Part shown: piece by piece, positions 1-8,189 of the stretch | How positions within the stretch are numbered: position 1 is the stretch's first letter | Layout: each line of letters begins with the position of its first letter | Notes under the pieces: model-generated | Databases searched by the model: none | What the model saw: the letters and a program-made list of their open reading frames with translations, nothing else | What the model was told of the DNA's origin: nothing | DNA from: Streptomyces fumigatiscleroticus | Lineage (GTDB): Bacteria > Actinomycetota > Actinomycetes > Streptomycetales > Streptomycetaceae | DNA length: 64,000 nucleotides | Assembly: GCF_014647975.1 (NCBI RefSeq) | Contig: NZ_BMQF01000006.1 | Span: 186,001-250,000, forward strand | Direction: 5' to 3' | Position numbers and translations under genes: made by a program

Positions 1-377
1 CGCCAGGTCGATGTTGCGGATGGTCTTCCGCAGGGCGTAGCGGCGCACGTCACGGTCGTTGGCGGTGAAGGCGCCGTCCTTGAAGACGGGGTGTGTGAAG
101 AGGTTGGTGGTGGCCATCGGCACCTTCATGCCGGTGGCGTCCAGAGCCTGACGGAAGCGCTTGATGTGCGACTCACGCTCGGCGTCGGAGGACCCGAAGG
201 GGATGAGGTCGTCGTCGTGGAAGGTCACGCCGTGGGCGCCCAGCTCGGCCAGGCGCTGCACCGACTCGACCGGGTCGAGGGCGCGCCGGGTGGCGTCGCC
301 GAACGGGTCCCTCCCCTGCCAGCCGACGGTCCACAGTCCGAAGGTGAACCTGTCCTCGGGGGTGGGCTGGTAGTTCA
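1..377 (-). CDS. xylA: Xylose isomerase, N-terminal part (cut by window start)
   Basis: Encodes the first 125 residues of xylose isomerase, the cytoplasmic enzyme converting D-xylose to D-xylulose. The protein begins MNYQPTPEDRFTFGLWTVGW and contains the VTFHDDDLIPFG segment that carries the substrate-binding histidine of actinobacterial class I xylose isomerases. The ATG at 377-375 follows an AAGGAG ribosome site at plus-strand 385-390, seven bases upstream, which fixes the start. It is divergent from xylB with an AT-rich control region between, the usual streptomycete arrangement. The rest of the gene lies outside the window. Confidence 0.96.
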
Positions 378-558
378 TGCCGCGGCTCCTTGCTCGCTTG
401 CGACTATTTCGTCATGGCGGTTTACAAATTAGTATGCAGACACGCCTCTGGGAAGGACAAGATGTTCCCCCAAAGGTGTGACGTCCCGGCCGCCACGGCC
501 CGGACGTCCGCAGAACCCCAGGTCAATCCCGCAGAGCCGCGGAAGAGGGAGTAGCCCG
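378..558. promoter_or_regulatory. Divergent xylA/xylB control region with AT-rich imperfect inverted repeat
   Basis: This 181-bp gap between divergent xylose genes contains an unusually AT-rich island at about 400-436. Within it, ACTATTT (402-408) and AAATTAGT (426-433) form an imperfect inverted repeat. Such AT-rich repeats are typical operators of ROK-family xylose repressors, and a ROK regulator is encoded just downstream of xylB, so repressor binding here is a reasonable inference. Promoter elements were not assigned with certainty. Confidence 0.55.
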
Positions 559-2004
559 ATGTCAGCAGCCGAGGGTCCGCTCGTCGTCGGCGTGGACACG
601 TCCACCCAGTCCACCAAGGCGCTGGTCGTCGACGCGGCCACCGGCCGGGTCGTCGCGAGCGGCCAGGCGCCGCACACCGTGTCCTCCGGGGCCGGCCGGG
701 AGAGCGACCCGCGCCAGTGGTGGGACGCCCTGTGCGAGGCCCTGCGCCAGTGCGGGGACGCGGCCCGCGAGGCCGCCGCGGTGTCGATCGGCGGGCAGCA
801 GCACGGCCTGGTCACCCTGGACGCCCAGGGCGAACCGGTGCGTCCGGCCCTGCTGTGGAACGACGTGCGCTCGGCGCCGCAGGCCCGCCGGCTGATCGAC
901 GACCTGGGCGGGCCGAAGGCCTGGGCGGAGCGCACGGGCAGTGTGCCCAGCGCCTCCTTCACGGTCACCAAGTGGGCCTGGCTGGCCGAGAACGAGCCGG
1001 AGGCGGTCCGCGCCACCAGAGCCGTACGCCTTCCGCACGACTACCTCACCGAACGCCTCACCGGGCAGGGCACGACCGACCGCGGCGACGCCTCCGGCAC
1101 CGGCTGGTGGGCCTCCGGCACCGAGACATACGACGAGGACGTCCTCGCGCGCGTGGAGCTCGATCCCGCCCTGCTGCCCCGGGTCGTCCGGCCCGGCGAG
1201 GTGGCCGGCACCGTGCGCGACGGCCACGACCTGCCGTTCGCCAAGGGCACCCTGGTGGCCCCCGGCACCGGCGACAACGCCGCCGCCGCGCTGGGCCTCG
1301 GGGTGCGCCCCGGCACGCCGGTGATGAGCCTGGGCACGTCGGGCACCGTGTACGCGGTGTCGCGGCGGCGGCCCGCGGACCCGACCGGCACCGTGGCCGG
1401 CTTCGCCGACGCACGCGGTGACTGGCTGCCACTGGCCTGCACCCTCAACTGCACGCTCGCCGTGGACCGCGTCGCCGCCCTGCTGCACCTGGACCGGGAG
1501 GCCGTCGAACCCGGCACATCGGTCACGCTGCTGCCCTACCTGGACGGCGAACGCACCCCGAACCTGCCGCACGCCTCCGGCCTGCTGCACGGTCTGCGCC
1601 ACGACACCACCGCCGGCCAACTGCTCCAGGCGGCCTACGACGGTGCCGTGCACTCGCTGCTCGGTGCCCTGGACCTGGTCCTGGACGAGGACGCGGATCC
1701 CTCCGCACCGCTGCTGCTGATCGGCGGCGGCGCCCGCGGTGCTGCCTGGCAGCAGACCGTACGACGGCTGTCGGGCCGCCCCGTGCAGATTCCCGAGGCG
1801 AAGGAACTGGTCGCCCTCGGTGCCGCGGCGCAGGCGGCCGGCCTGCTGACCGGGGAGGACCCGGCCGCGGTGGCCCGCCGCTGGAACACCGCCGCCGGGC
1901 CTGTGCTGGAGGCGGTGGAACGGGACGAGACGACGCTGGCCAGGATCGCCGGGGTACTCTCCGACGCGTCTCCGCTGCTGGAGCGGGGCACCGACACCCG
2001 CTGA
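559..2004 (+). CDS. xylB: Xylulokinase
   Basis: 481-residue FGGY-family sugar kinase that phosphorylates D-xylulose to xylulose 5-phosphate for the pentose phosphate pathway. The N-terminal phosphate-binding motif GVDTSTQSTKALV and the SIGGQQHGLV segment mark the first FGGY domain; LLLIGGGARG near residue 390 and PEAKELVALGAA mark the C-terminal domain. The ATG at 559 is preceded by a purine-rich GGAAGAGGGAG. The same frame is open farther upstream but lacks family similarity there. It forms a likely operon with the ROK regulator 43 bases downstream. Confidence 0.96.
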   Translation: MSAAEGPLVVGVDTSTQSTKALVVDAATGRVVASGQAPHTVSSGAGRESDPRQWWDALCEALRQCGDAAREAAAVSIGGQQHGLVTLDAQGEPVRPALLWNDVRSAPQARRLIDDLGGPKAWAERTGSVPSASFTVTKWAWLAENEPEAVRATRAVRLPHDYLTERLTGQGTTDRGDASGTGWWASGTETYDEDVLARVELDPALLPRVVRPGEVAGTVRDGHDLPFAKGTLVAPGTGDNAAAALGLGVRPGTPVMSLGTSGTVYAVSRRRPADPTGTVAGFADARGDWLPLACTLNCTLAVDRVAALLHLDREAVEPGTSVTLLPYLDGERTPNLPHASGLLHGLRHDTTAGQLLQAAYDGAVHSLLGALDLVLDEDADPSAPLLLIGGGARGAAWQQTVRRLSGRPVQIPEAKELVALGAAAQAAGLLTGEDPAAVARRWNTAAGPVLEAVERDETTLARIAGVLSDASPLLERGTDTR

Positions 2005-2047
2005 CGGCACCGACCCGCCGGCGGACGGACCGAGAACCGAGGGAGGC

Positions 2048-3256
2048 ATGACCGCACCCCCGCACCAGGCGCACCCGGCCGGTCCCGGGCGCGCCCTGCC
2101 GGACACCCAGCAGGGCATGCGCCGCCGCAATCTCGCCCGGGTGATGCACGCCGTCAGCGCGGAGGGACCGCTGTCCCGTGCCGCGGTCGCCTCGCGCATC
2201 GGGCTGACGCGTGCGGCGGTGTCGACCCTGGTGGACGAACTCATCCGCTCGGGACTGCTGGAGGAGCTGGGCCCCGAGCGTCCCGGCCGGGTGGGCCGGC
2301 CCGGCTCGGCGCTCGCCGTCAGCGGCAGCGGTCCGGTCGGCATCGGTGCGGAGGTCGGCGTCGACCACCTGGCGGTCTGCGCGGTCGACCTGCGCGGACG
2401 GACCCGGTCGCGGGCCGTGCGGTACGGCACCAACCGCGGCCGCTCCCCCGAGCCCGTGCTGGCGGAACTCACCGGTCTGGTGCGCCGGGTCGTCGCCGAG
2501 GCCGAGGCCGAGGGACTACGGCCGGTTGGGATCGCCGTGGCGGTGCCCGGTCTGGTGAGCCGGGACGCCCGGACCGTCGTACGGGCTCCGAACCTGGGCT
2601 GGCACAGGGCGGACCTGGGTGCCCTGCTGCCCGTGGACCTTCCGCTGGCCGTGGACAACGAGGCCAACTTCGGCGCGCTCGCCGAACTCTGGCTCGGCGA
2701 CGGCACTCCACGGGACTTCCTGCACGTCTCGGCGGAGATCGGTATCGGCGCGGCCGTGGTCGTGGACGGGCGGCTGCTGCTCGGAACGCGCGGCTTCGCG
2801 GGCGAGCTGGGGCATGTGCCGGTGCATCCGGACGGGCCGGAGTGCGCGTGCGGCGGTCGCGGCTGTCTGGAGCAGTACGCCGGTGAGGAGGCGGTGCTGC
2901 GCGCGGCCGGACTCGAGCCGGGCAAGGACCGGGTCGGGCTGCTCGCGGGGCACGCCGCGGAGGGCGACGAGGACGTACGCCGCGCCCTGCGCGACGCGGG
3001 CACGGCGCTCGGCATCGCGCTGACCGGGGCGGTCAACCTGCTGGACCCCGAGGCGGTGGTGCTGGGCGGCGCGCTGGCCGGGCTCGCGCCCTGGCTGCTG
3101 CCGTCGCTGCGGGCGGAACTGGCCCGGCGCACGGCGGGCCCGGCGTGCCCGGTGTCGGTGTCGGAACTGGGTCCGCAGGGTCCGCTGCTGGGTGCCGCGC
3201 ACTCGGTGGTACGGGCCGTGCTGGACGACCCGGCCGGGGTCGCCGAGCGGGTCTGA
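2048..3256 (+). CDS. ROK-family transcriptional regulator (xylose repressor type)
   Basis: 402 residues: an N-terminal winged helix-turn-helix (about 24-80, with LSRAAVASRIGLTRAAVSTL) followed by a ROK sugar-kinase fold. The ROK signature with the zinc-binding cysteines is visible as CACGGRGCLEQYA near residue 277. Its place 43 bases after xylB and beside divergent xylA supports a role as the xylose-responsive repressor. The effector itself cannot be read from sequence. The ATG at 2048 follows a GGGAGG site closely. Confidence 0.92.
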   Translation: MTAPPHQAHPAGPGRALPDTQQGMRRRNLARVMHAVSAEGPLSRAAVASRIGLTRAAVSTLVDELIRSGLLEELGPERPGRVGRPGSALAVSGSGPVGIGAEVGVDHLAVCAVDLRGRTRSRAVRYGTNRGRSPEPVLAELTGLVRRVVAEAEAEGLRPVGIAVAVPGLVSRDARTVVRAPNLGWHRADLGALLPVDLPLAVDNEANFGALAELWLGDGTPRDFLHVSAEIGIGAAVVVDGRLLLGTRGFAGELGHVPVHPDGPECACGGRGCLEQYAGEEAVLRAAGLEPGKDRVGLLAGHAAEGDEDVRRALRDAGTALGIALTGAVNLLDPEAVVLGGALAGLAPWLLPSLRAELARRTAGPACPVSVSELGPQGPLLGAAHSVVRAVLDDPAGVAERV

Positions 3257-3280
3257 AGCCCGCCTTCACCCCATTCCCAT

Positions 3281-3294
3281 CACTCGATCGGGTG
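3281..3294. promoter_or_regulatory. Near-perfect 14-bp palindrome upstream of the permease gene
   Basis: CACTCGATCGGGTG is palindromic except at one pair of positions. It lies about 140 bp before the permease start in the 179-bp gap after the ROK gene. An operator role is inferred only from symmetry and position; no other gene-like feature was seen in the gap. Confidence 0.25.
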
Positions 3295-3435
3295 AGCGAG
3301 TTCTCCACAACTCGGCGGCCGTCCACCGAAGCACGCCGCACTCTTCTGCCCAACCCGCAAGCGCCGTACCGTGATCTCACGCGAAGTGCGGCCGTCGTGG
3401 GACGGCGGGCACGTCCGCGGGCATCGGGGGGTCAC

Positions 3436-4923
3436 ATGTCGGGGGAGTCAGCACAAGCGGGGCTGCGGCGCGACGCCGTGGGACTGCGCGAGGTCCTGTT
3501 CCAGAGCATCACGGCCATGGCGCCGGCCGCGGCGGTCGCCGCGTCGATACCGTCGGGGGCGGCGTTCGCGGGCGGCAGTCTGCCGCTGTCCGTGCTGATC
3601 GCTCTGGTGGCCTGCCTGTTCACCGCGTGCTGCGTGGCGGAGCTGGCGCGTGAGCTGCCCGCCGCCGGCTCGGTGGCCACGTACGCGGCGCAGGGCCTGC
3701 ACCCCGCCGTCGGGTTCCTGGTCGGCTGGGGCTATGTGTTCGTGGAGGCCCTGGTACCGCCGCTGCTGCTTCTGCAACTGGGCTTCACGACGGCGGGGAC
3801 GCTGCACCAGGAGTGGTCCGCCTACCCGGCCGGCCTGTGGTGGCCGTGGTCGCTCGCGGGTGCCGTGGTCATCGCGGCGGCGGGGTACTTCGGGGTACGC
3901 GCATCGGCACGCTTCGGCACCGTCCTCGGCGCCTTCGAAGTCCTGGTGCTCCTCGTGTTCGCCGGATGGCTGATCGCCGAGGCGGGCGGGGACAACACCC
4001 TGTCGGTGTTCGGCACGGCACACACCGCCGACGGATACGAGGGCGTCGGCGGGGTGTTCGCGGGGTCCGTCTACACGGTGCTCGCCTTCGCCGGGTTCGA
4101 GGCGGCGGCACCGCTGGCCGAGGAGACGAGAGATCCGCGCCGGACGATGCACCGCGCGGTGCTCGGCGCGGCCCTGGCCATCGGCCTGTTCTACGTCGTC
4201 ACCACCTACGCCATGACGGTGTACTTCGGCCCCGGCCGGTTCGCGGAGTTCGGGGCGTCGGGCGCCGCGTCCTGGGACGGCGTGGCACGGGCGTCGTTCG
4301 GGTTGTTCTGGGTGCTGGTGTTCCTGGCCGTGGTCAACTCGGCCGTCGCCAACGCCAACGCGTGCGCCACCGTCTCCACGCGCACGGCGTTCGCCCTGGC
4401 CCGCATCCGGGTCTTCCCCAGCGTCCTGGCCACGCTGCACCCCCGGCACCGCTCCCCCGTCGCCGGTATCGCCGTACAGGCCGTCGTGGCGGTGGGCGTC
4501 GTCCTCGGGCTCGGTCTCGGCTACGACCCGGTGACCGCGTTCCTGCTGCTGGCCACGGTGATCGTGACGGTGGTCATCGGCGTCTACATCGTCGTGAACC
4601 TCGCCTGCGCCGGCTACTTCCTGCGCCGTCGGCGCGACATGCTCAAGCCGGTCCGGCACCTGCTGTTCCCCCTCCTCGGCATCGTCGCCTTCGTGCCTGC
4701 GCTGCTGACCGCGGCCGGCCTGCCGGTCTTCGACTTCGTGACCGGACTGACCGCTCCGGTCTCGTACGCGGGTCCGGTCGTCGGTGTCTGGATGGCGGCC
4801 GGAGCCGTGGTGCTGTGCGTGCTGATACGACGCCACCCCGGGCGCGTGGCCGAGACCGCCCGCGTCCATCTCGACGAGATCCCGGCCCACGATCTTCGGC
4901 AGAACGGAGCTGTGCAGCGATGA
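3436..4923 (+). CDS. APC-superfamily amino acid permease
   Basis: 495-residue integral membrane protein with about twelve hydrophobic segments, matching the amino acid-polyamine-organocation (APC) family. The N-terminal QSITAMAPAAAVAASIP segment and the FAGFEAAAPLAEETRDPRRT stretch are characteristic of APC transporters. The ATG at 3436 follows a GGGGGG run; the frame is open upstream but overlaps the ROK gene and lacks transporter character there. It overlaps the acetamidase start by four bases (ATGA), so the two are translationally coupled. The permease may import an amide or amine that the hydrolase acts on; the substrate is unknown. Confidence 0.92.
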   Translation: MSGESAQAGLRRDAVGLREVLFQSITAMAPAAAVAASIPSGAAFAGGSLPLSVLIALVACLFTACCVAELARELPAAGSVATYAAQGLHPAVGFLVGWGYVFVEALVPPLLLLQLGFTTAGTLHQEWSAYPAGLWWPWSLAGAVVIAAAGYFGVRASARFGTVLGAFEVLVLLVFAGWLIAEAGGDNTLSVFGTAHTADGYEGVGGVFAGSVYTVLAFAGFEAAAPLAEETRDPRRTMHRAVLGAALAIGLFYVVTTYAMTVYFGPGRFAEFGASGAASWDGVARASFGLFWVLVFLAVVNSAVANANACATVSTRTAFALARIRVFPSVLATLHPRHRSPVAGIAVQAVVAVGVVLGLGLGYDPVTAFLLLATVIVTVVIGVYIVVNLACAGYFLRRRRDMLKPVRHLLFPLLGIVAFVPALLTAAGLPVFDFVTGLTAPVSYAGPVVGVWMAAGAVVLCVLIRRHPGRVAETARVHLDEIPAHDLRQNGAVQR

Positions 4924-5933
4924 GCGACCCCCGGATCCTCACCGTGCGGCCCGGACCGGGCGAGTACGCCTGGACGTTCGGCGGTGCCCCGCCCGTCGCG
5001 CGCATCGCGCCCGGCACGGTGCTCGACCTGTACACCGAGGACTGCTTCGCCGGAAGGGTGCGGTCGGAGAAGGACTTGGTGTCCGAGGTGTGCGAGTTCC
5101 CTTTTCTCAACCCCCAGACCGGCCCCTTCCACGTGGAGGGCGCGGAACCCGGCGACACGGTCGCCGTGCACTTCGTGTCGGTGGAACCGGCGCGCGACTG
5201 GGCGGCGTCGACCACCGTCCCCCTGTTCGGCGCCCTCACCTCCACGCACACCACGGCCACGCTCCAGCCGCCGCTGAAGGAGACCGTCTGGATCTGGCAG
5301 CTCGACCGGACCCGCCGCACAGCGCTGTTCCGGGCGCACGACAGCGACATCGAGCGGGAGCTTCCGCTCGACCCGATGCACGGCACCGTGGGGGTGGCGC
5401 CCGCCAATCTCGAAGTGCGGTCGGCCCTGGTGCCCGACGCCCACGGCGGCAACATGGACACGCCCGAGATGCGGGCCGGCGTCACCTGCTACCTGGGGGT
5501 GAACGTCGAGGGGGCGCTGCTCAGTCTCGGTGACGGGCATGCCCGGCAGGGCGAGGGAGAGACCTGCGGAGTCGCCGTCGAGTGCGCGATGAACACGGTG
5601 GTGATCGTGGAACTGCTCAAGGGGCTGGCCACGCCGTGGCCGCGCATCGAGTCGGACACCCACATCATGTCCACCGGTTCCGCCCGTCCGCTGGAGGACG
5701 CGTTCCGGATATCCCAACTCGACCTGGTGCAATGGCTGGTACGCGACTACGGTTTTAGTGAGCTGGACGCATACCAGTTCGCAACCCAGGCCGTCGAATC
5801 ACCGTTGGCCAACGTGTGCGACACCAACTACACGTGCGTGGCGAAGCTGCGCAAACAGTGGTTGCCCGCACGCGAGACCCACCGCGGAACGCACGCGCGG
5901 CTGCGCGAGCAGGCAGCCGTCCTCCGCGGCTGA
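4920..5933 (+). CDS. Acetamidase/formamidase family protein
   Basis: 337 residues of the FmdA/AmdA metallo-amidase family, which releases ammonia from short-chain amides such as formamide or acetamide. Family features seen include the DLYTEDCFAG segment, MHGTVGVAPA, and the HGGNMDTPEM motif near residue 178 containing a likely active-site histidine and asparagine. The length fits the shorter bacterial acetamidases. The start overlaps the permease stop (ATGA). Together they look like an amide uptake-and-hydrolysis pair, an inference from operon structure. Confidence 0.9.
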   Translation: MSDPRILTVRPGPGEYAWTFGGAPPVARIAPGTVLDLYTEDCFAGRVRSEKDLVSEVCEFPFLNPQTGPFHVEGAEPGDTVAVHFVSVEPARDWAASTTVPLFGALTSTHTTATLQPPLKETVWIWQLDRTRRTALFRAHDSDIERELPLDPMHGTVGVAPANLEVRSALVPDAHGGNMDTPEMRAGVTCYLGVNVEGALLSLGDGHARQGEGETCGVAVECAMNTVVIVELLKGLATPWPRIESDTHIMSTGSARPLEDAFRISQLDLVQWLVRDYGFSELDAYQFATQAVESPLANVCDTNYTCVAKLRKQWLPARETHRGTHARLREQAAVLRG

Positions 5934-5974
5934 GCACACACACGGCGGCCGCTCCCGAGCCGCCGGGCGAACCC

Positions 5975-6102
5975 TCGCGACCGAGCGATTTCTCGCAGCC
6001 GAGCGATCCCTCGCGACCGACCAAGCGAACCTTCACGGCCGAGTGCACTCTCGCGGCCGAGCGGATCTTCACGGCCGAGCGCACCTCACGGCCGGGTGAA
6101 CC
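5975..6102 (+). repeat. Degenerate 18-bp tandem repeat, about seven units
   Basis: Between the acetamidase stop and the amidase start, a unit close to TCRCGGCCGAGCGNNNCN recurs about seven times with an 18-19 bp period. Recognisable cores include CGACCGAGCG, CAGCCGAGCG, CGGCCGAGTG, CGGCCGAGCG (twice) and CGGCCGGGTG. The period is a multiple of three and two frames are open through it, but no start with a ribosome site or family similarity was seen, so it is treated as noncoding. Confidence 0.7.
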
Positions 6103-6127
6103 CCCCACCACCGAAAGGTGATTTTTC

Positions 6128-6727
6128 ATGGAACGGGCAAGAATGCTCCCCAGCAGGCGACGGCTCCTCATGGGCGCGGCGCTCGTCACCGCGTCCTACG
6201 GACTGATCCCCGGCGGCCGGGCGGACGCACGGGCCCAGGCCGTCGACTACCCGTCCGCCGAGTGGCAGCCGGCGAGCGCCTCCAACTACACCGCGTCGAA
6301 CCGCCCGGCGACGTACTCGGTGGACCACGTGGTGATCCACGTGACACAGGAGACGTACACCGACACCCTGGCCATCTTCGCCAATCCGAAGAAGAAGGTG
6401 TCCGCGCACTACCTCGTCCGTTCCGCCGACGGGCATGTCGCGCAGTGCGTCCGTGACGCCGACATCGCCTGGCACGCGGGGAACTGGGGCTACAACACGC
6501 GCAGCATCGGCATCGAGCACGAGGGCTGGGTGGACCAGCCCTCCTACTTCACCGACGCCCTCTACCAGCAGTCGGCGAGACTCACCGCGGCGGTCTGCGA
6601 CAGGCACGGCATCCCCAAGGACCGCGCGCACATCATCGGCCACTATGAAGTACCGGGTACCGACCACACGGATCCCGGCCCTCACTGGGACTGGCCCCGC
6701 TACATGAAACTCGTCAGGGCCGCCTGA
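6128..6727 (+). CDS. Secreted N-acetylmuramoyl-L-alanine amidase (Amidase_2)
   Basis: 199 residues. The N-terminus has a twin-arginine-like RRRLLMGAALVTASYG signal, so export by the Tat pathway is likely. The mature part is a type-2 amidase (T7 lysozyme/PGRP fold) cleaving the muramyl-L-alanine bond of peptidoglycan. Zinc ligands expected for the fold are visible: the histidines of DHVVIHVTQE, and the downstream histidine in PGTDHTDPGPHWDW. IAWHAGN and SIGIEHEG are further family motifs. AAAGGTGA precedes the ATG at 6128. It follows the 18-bp repeat block and is probably monocistronic. Confidence 0.94.
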   Translation: MERARMLPSRRRLLMGAALVTASYGLIPGGRADARAQAVDYPSAEWQPASASNYTASNRPATYSVDHVVIHVTQETYTDTLAIFANPKKKVSAHYLVRSADGHVAQCVRDADIAWHAGNWGYNTRSIGIEHEGWVDQPSYFTDALYQQSARLTAAVCDRHGIPKDRAHIIGHYEVPGTDHTDPGPHWDWPRYMKLVRAA

Positions 6728-6834
6728 TCCCTCGGGCATGTCCACCGACCGGGAGACCCTGGTCGGAGAGGTTGTCCGGGTGCACACCCGGAGTGACGAT
6801 GTTCCCAGCCCTATCGCTGCCCGGGGAGGCCGAG

Positions 6835-8133
6835 TTGACCGATTCATGGGTGGCTCTGGAGCCGGGAGCCGACCCCGCCGAGCGCGCGCGGATGCTGCGC
6901 CGTGCGCACGAGAGGTTCACCGAGGCCGGCACGGTACCGCGACCGGTGCGGGACGTGGTGGCCGACTCGTGGCGCCGCTCGGTGCGCGCGGGCGTCGGGC
7001 CGGACGGCACCGCGAGCGTGGAGCTGGGGGACGGCGAGCTCGGCGCCTACCGTGCCGAGCACCCGCTGGCGCGTGTGATGCCGCTGGTCCGTGAGCTGAT
7101 GGGCGCGTTCGCGGCCGACGGGGAACATCTCGTGGCGGTGTGCGACGCGCACGGCAGGCTGCTGTGGGTCGAGGGTCATCCGGTCACCCGGCGGCGGGCG
7201 GGACGGATGAACTTCGTGCCGGGCGCGCGCTGGGCCGAGTCGGCGGTCGGGACCAACGCGCCGGGCACGGCCGTCGCGGTCGACCGGCCGGTGCAGGTCT
7301 TCGCGGCCGAGCATTTCGTCCGGCGGGTGCAGCCCTGGACGTGCGCGGCGGCCCCCGTGCACGATCCGCGTACCGGGCGGGTGCTCGGTGCGGTGGACAT
7401 CACCGGCGGGGACGGGCTGGCGCACCCGCACAGCCTGGGCTTCGTGCAGGCGGTCGCGCGGGCGGCGGAGTCCCAGCTGGCTCTGCTCGCCCCGCGGCGG
7501 CCCGCCGCCGGCACGGCCGAGCTGACCGCGCTGGGCCGCGACGAGGCGCTGCTGCACACCGGCGGGCGCGGCATCCGGCTCAGCCGCCGGCACAGCGAGA
7601 TCCTGGTGCTGCTGGCCCGCCATCCGGAGGGCCTGACCGGGGACGAGCTGCTGTGCGCGCTGTACGAGGACGAGTCGGTGACGCCGGTGACGTTGCGCGC
7701 GGAACTGGCCCGGCTGCGCCGTGTCCTGGGGCCGGGCCTGCTGGCCTCGCGCCCGTACCGGCTCACCGTCCCGGTCGAGTCCGACGCGATCGTGGTCGAG
7801 CGGCGCCTGCGGGCCGGCGCGGTCACGGCGGCGGCGACGGCGTACGCCGGTCCGCTGCTGCCCGCCTCGCGGGCACCGGCGGTGGTGCGGCTCAGGCGCC
7901 GTCTCGCCGACGGCGTCCGCGCCGCGCTGATCGCCCGCCGCGATCCCGATCTGCTGGCCGACTGGGCGCACGCGCCGTGGGGCGAGGACGATCTCGACGT
8001 GTGGCGCGCGCTCGCCGCGCTGCGGCCGACGGCCGCGGTACGGTCCCGGCTCGCCGCGCTGGAGGCCGAGCTGGCCGCGCCCGCCCCGGTGCCGCCCCGC
8101 GGCGCAACGTGGCTGCAACGTCCCCGTCCCTAG
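6835..8133 (+). CDS. GAF-domain transcriptional regulator of the adjacent aldehyde dehydrogenase
   Basis: 432 residues. The first 100 include RPVRDVVADSWRRSVRAGV, typical of AcoR-like activators. A GAF-type sensor region follows (about 80-220, with MNFVPGARWAESAVGTNAPG), and the C-terminal half has a winged-helix-like segment (LSRRHSEILVLLARHPEGL). The sigma-54 AAA+ domain of true AcoR is absent. A TTG start at 6835 is chosen because GGGGAGG sits six bases upstream; an in-frame ATG at 6799 is the alternative. It lies 56 bases before the aldehyde dehydrogenase and probably activates it in response to an alcohol or aldehyde signal (inference). Confidence 0.85.
   Translation: MTDSWVALEPGADPAERARMLRRAHERFTEAGTVPRPVRDVVADSWRRSVRAGVGPDGTASVELGDGELGAYRAEHPLARVMPLVRELMGAFAADGEHLVAVCDAHGRLLWVEGHPVTRRRAGRMNFVPGARWAESAVGTNAPGTAVAVDRPVQVFAAEHFVRRVQPWTCAAAPVHDPRTGRVLGAVDITGGDGLAHPHSLGFVQAVARAAESQLALLAPRRPAAGTAELTALGRDEALLHTGGRGIRLSRRHSEILVLLARHPEGLTGDELLCALYEDESVTPVTLRAELARLRRVLGPGLLASRPYRLTVPVESDAIVVERRLRAGAVTAAATAYAGPLLPASRAPAVVRLRRRLADGVRAALIARRDPDLLADWAHAPWGEDDLDVWRALAALRPTAAVRSRLAALEAELAAPAPVPPRGATWLQRPRP
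8104..8119 (+). promoter_or_regulatory. GCAAC direct repeat (11-bp phase) upstream of aldehyde dehydrogenase
   Basis: GCAAC occurs at 8104-8108 and again at 8115-8119, one helical turn apart, within the last codons of the regulator gene. The same GCAAC-N6-GCAAC arrangement lies 51 bp before the DUF779 gene at 14729-14744. The shared phased repeat suggests a binding site for one activator, probably the GAF regulator; this is inference. Confidence 0.45.
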
Positions 8134-8189
8134 CCTCGCCACGACAGCTGCCCGACGGCGGGCAGCGCAGCACCGGGAGGCAGACCAGG

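Noticed and set aside
5758..6121. Open frames reading through the 18-bp repeat block
   Set aside because: No start with a ribosome site, overlaps the acetamidase gene, and the repetitive translation is explained by the DNA repeat.
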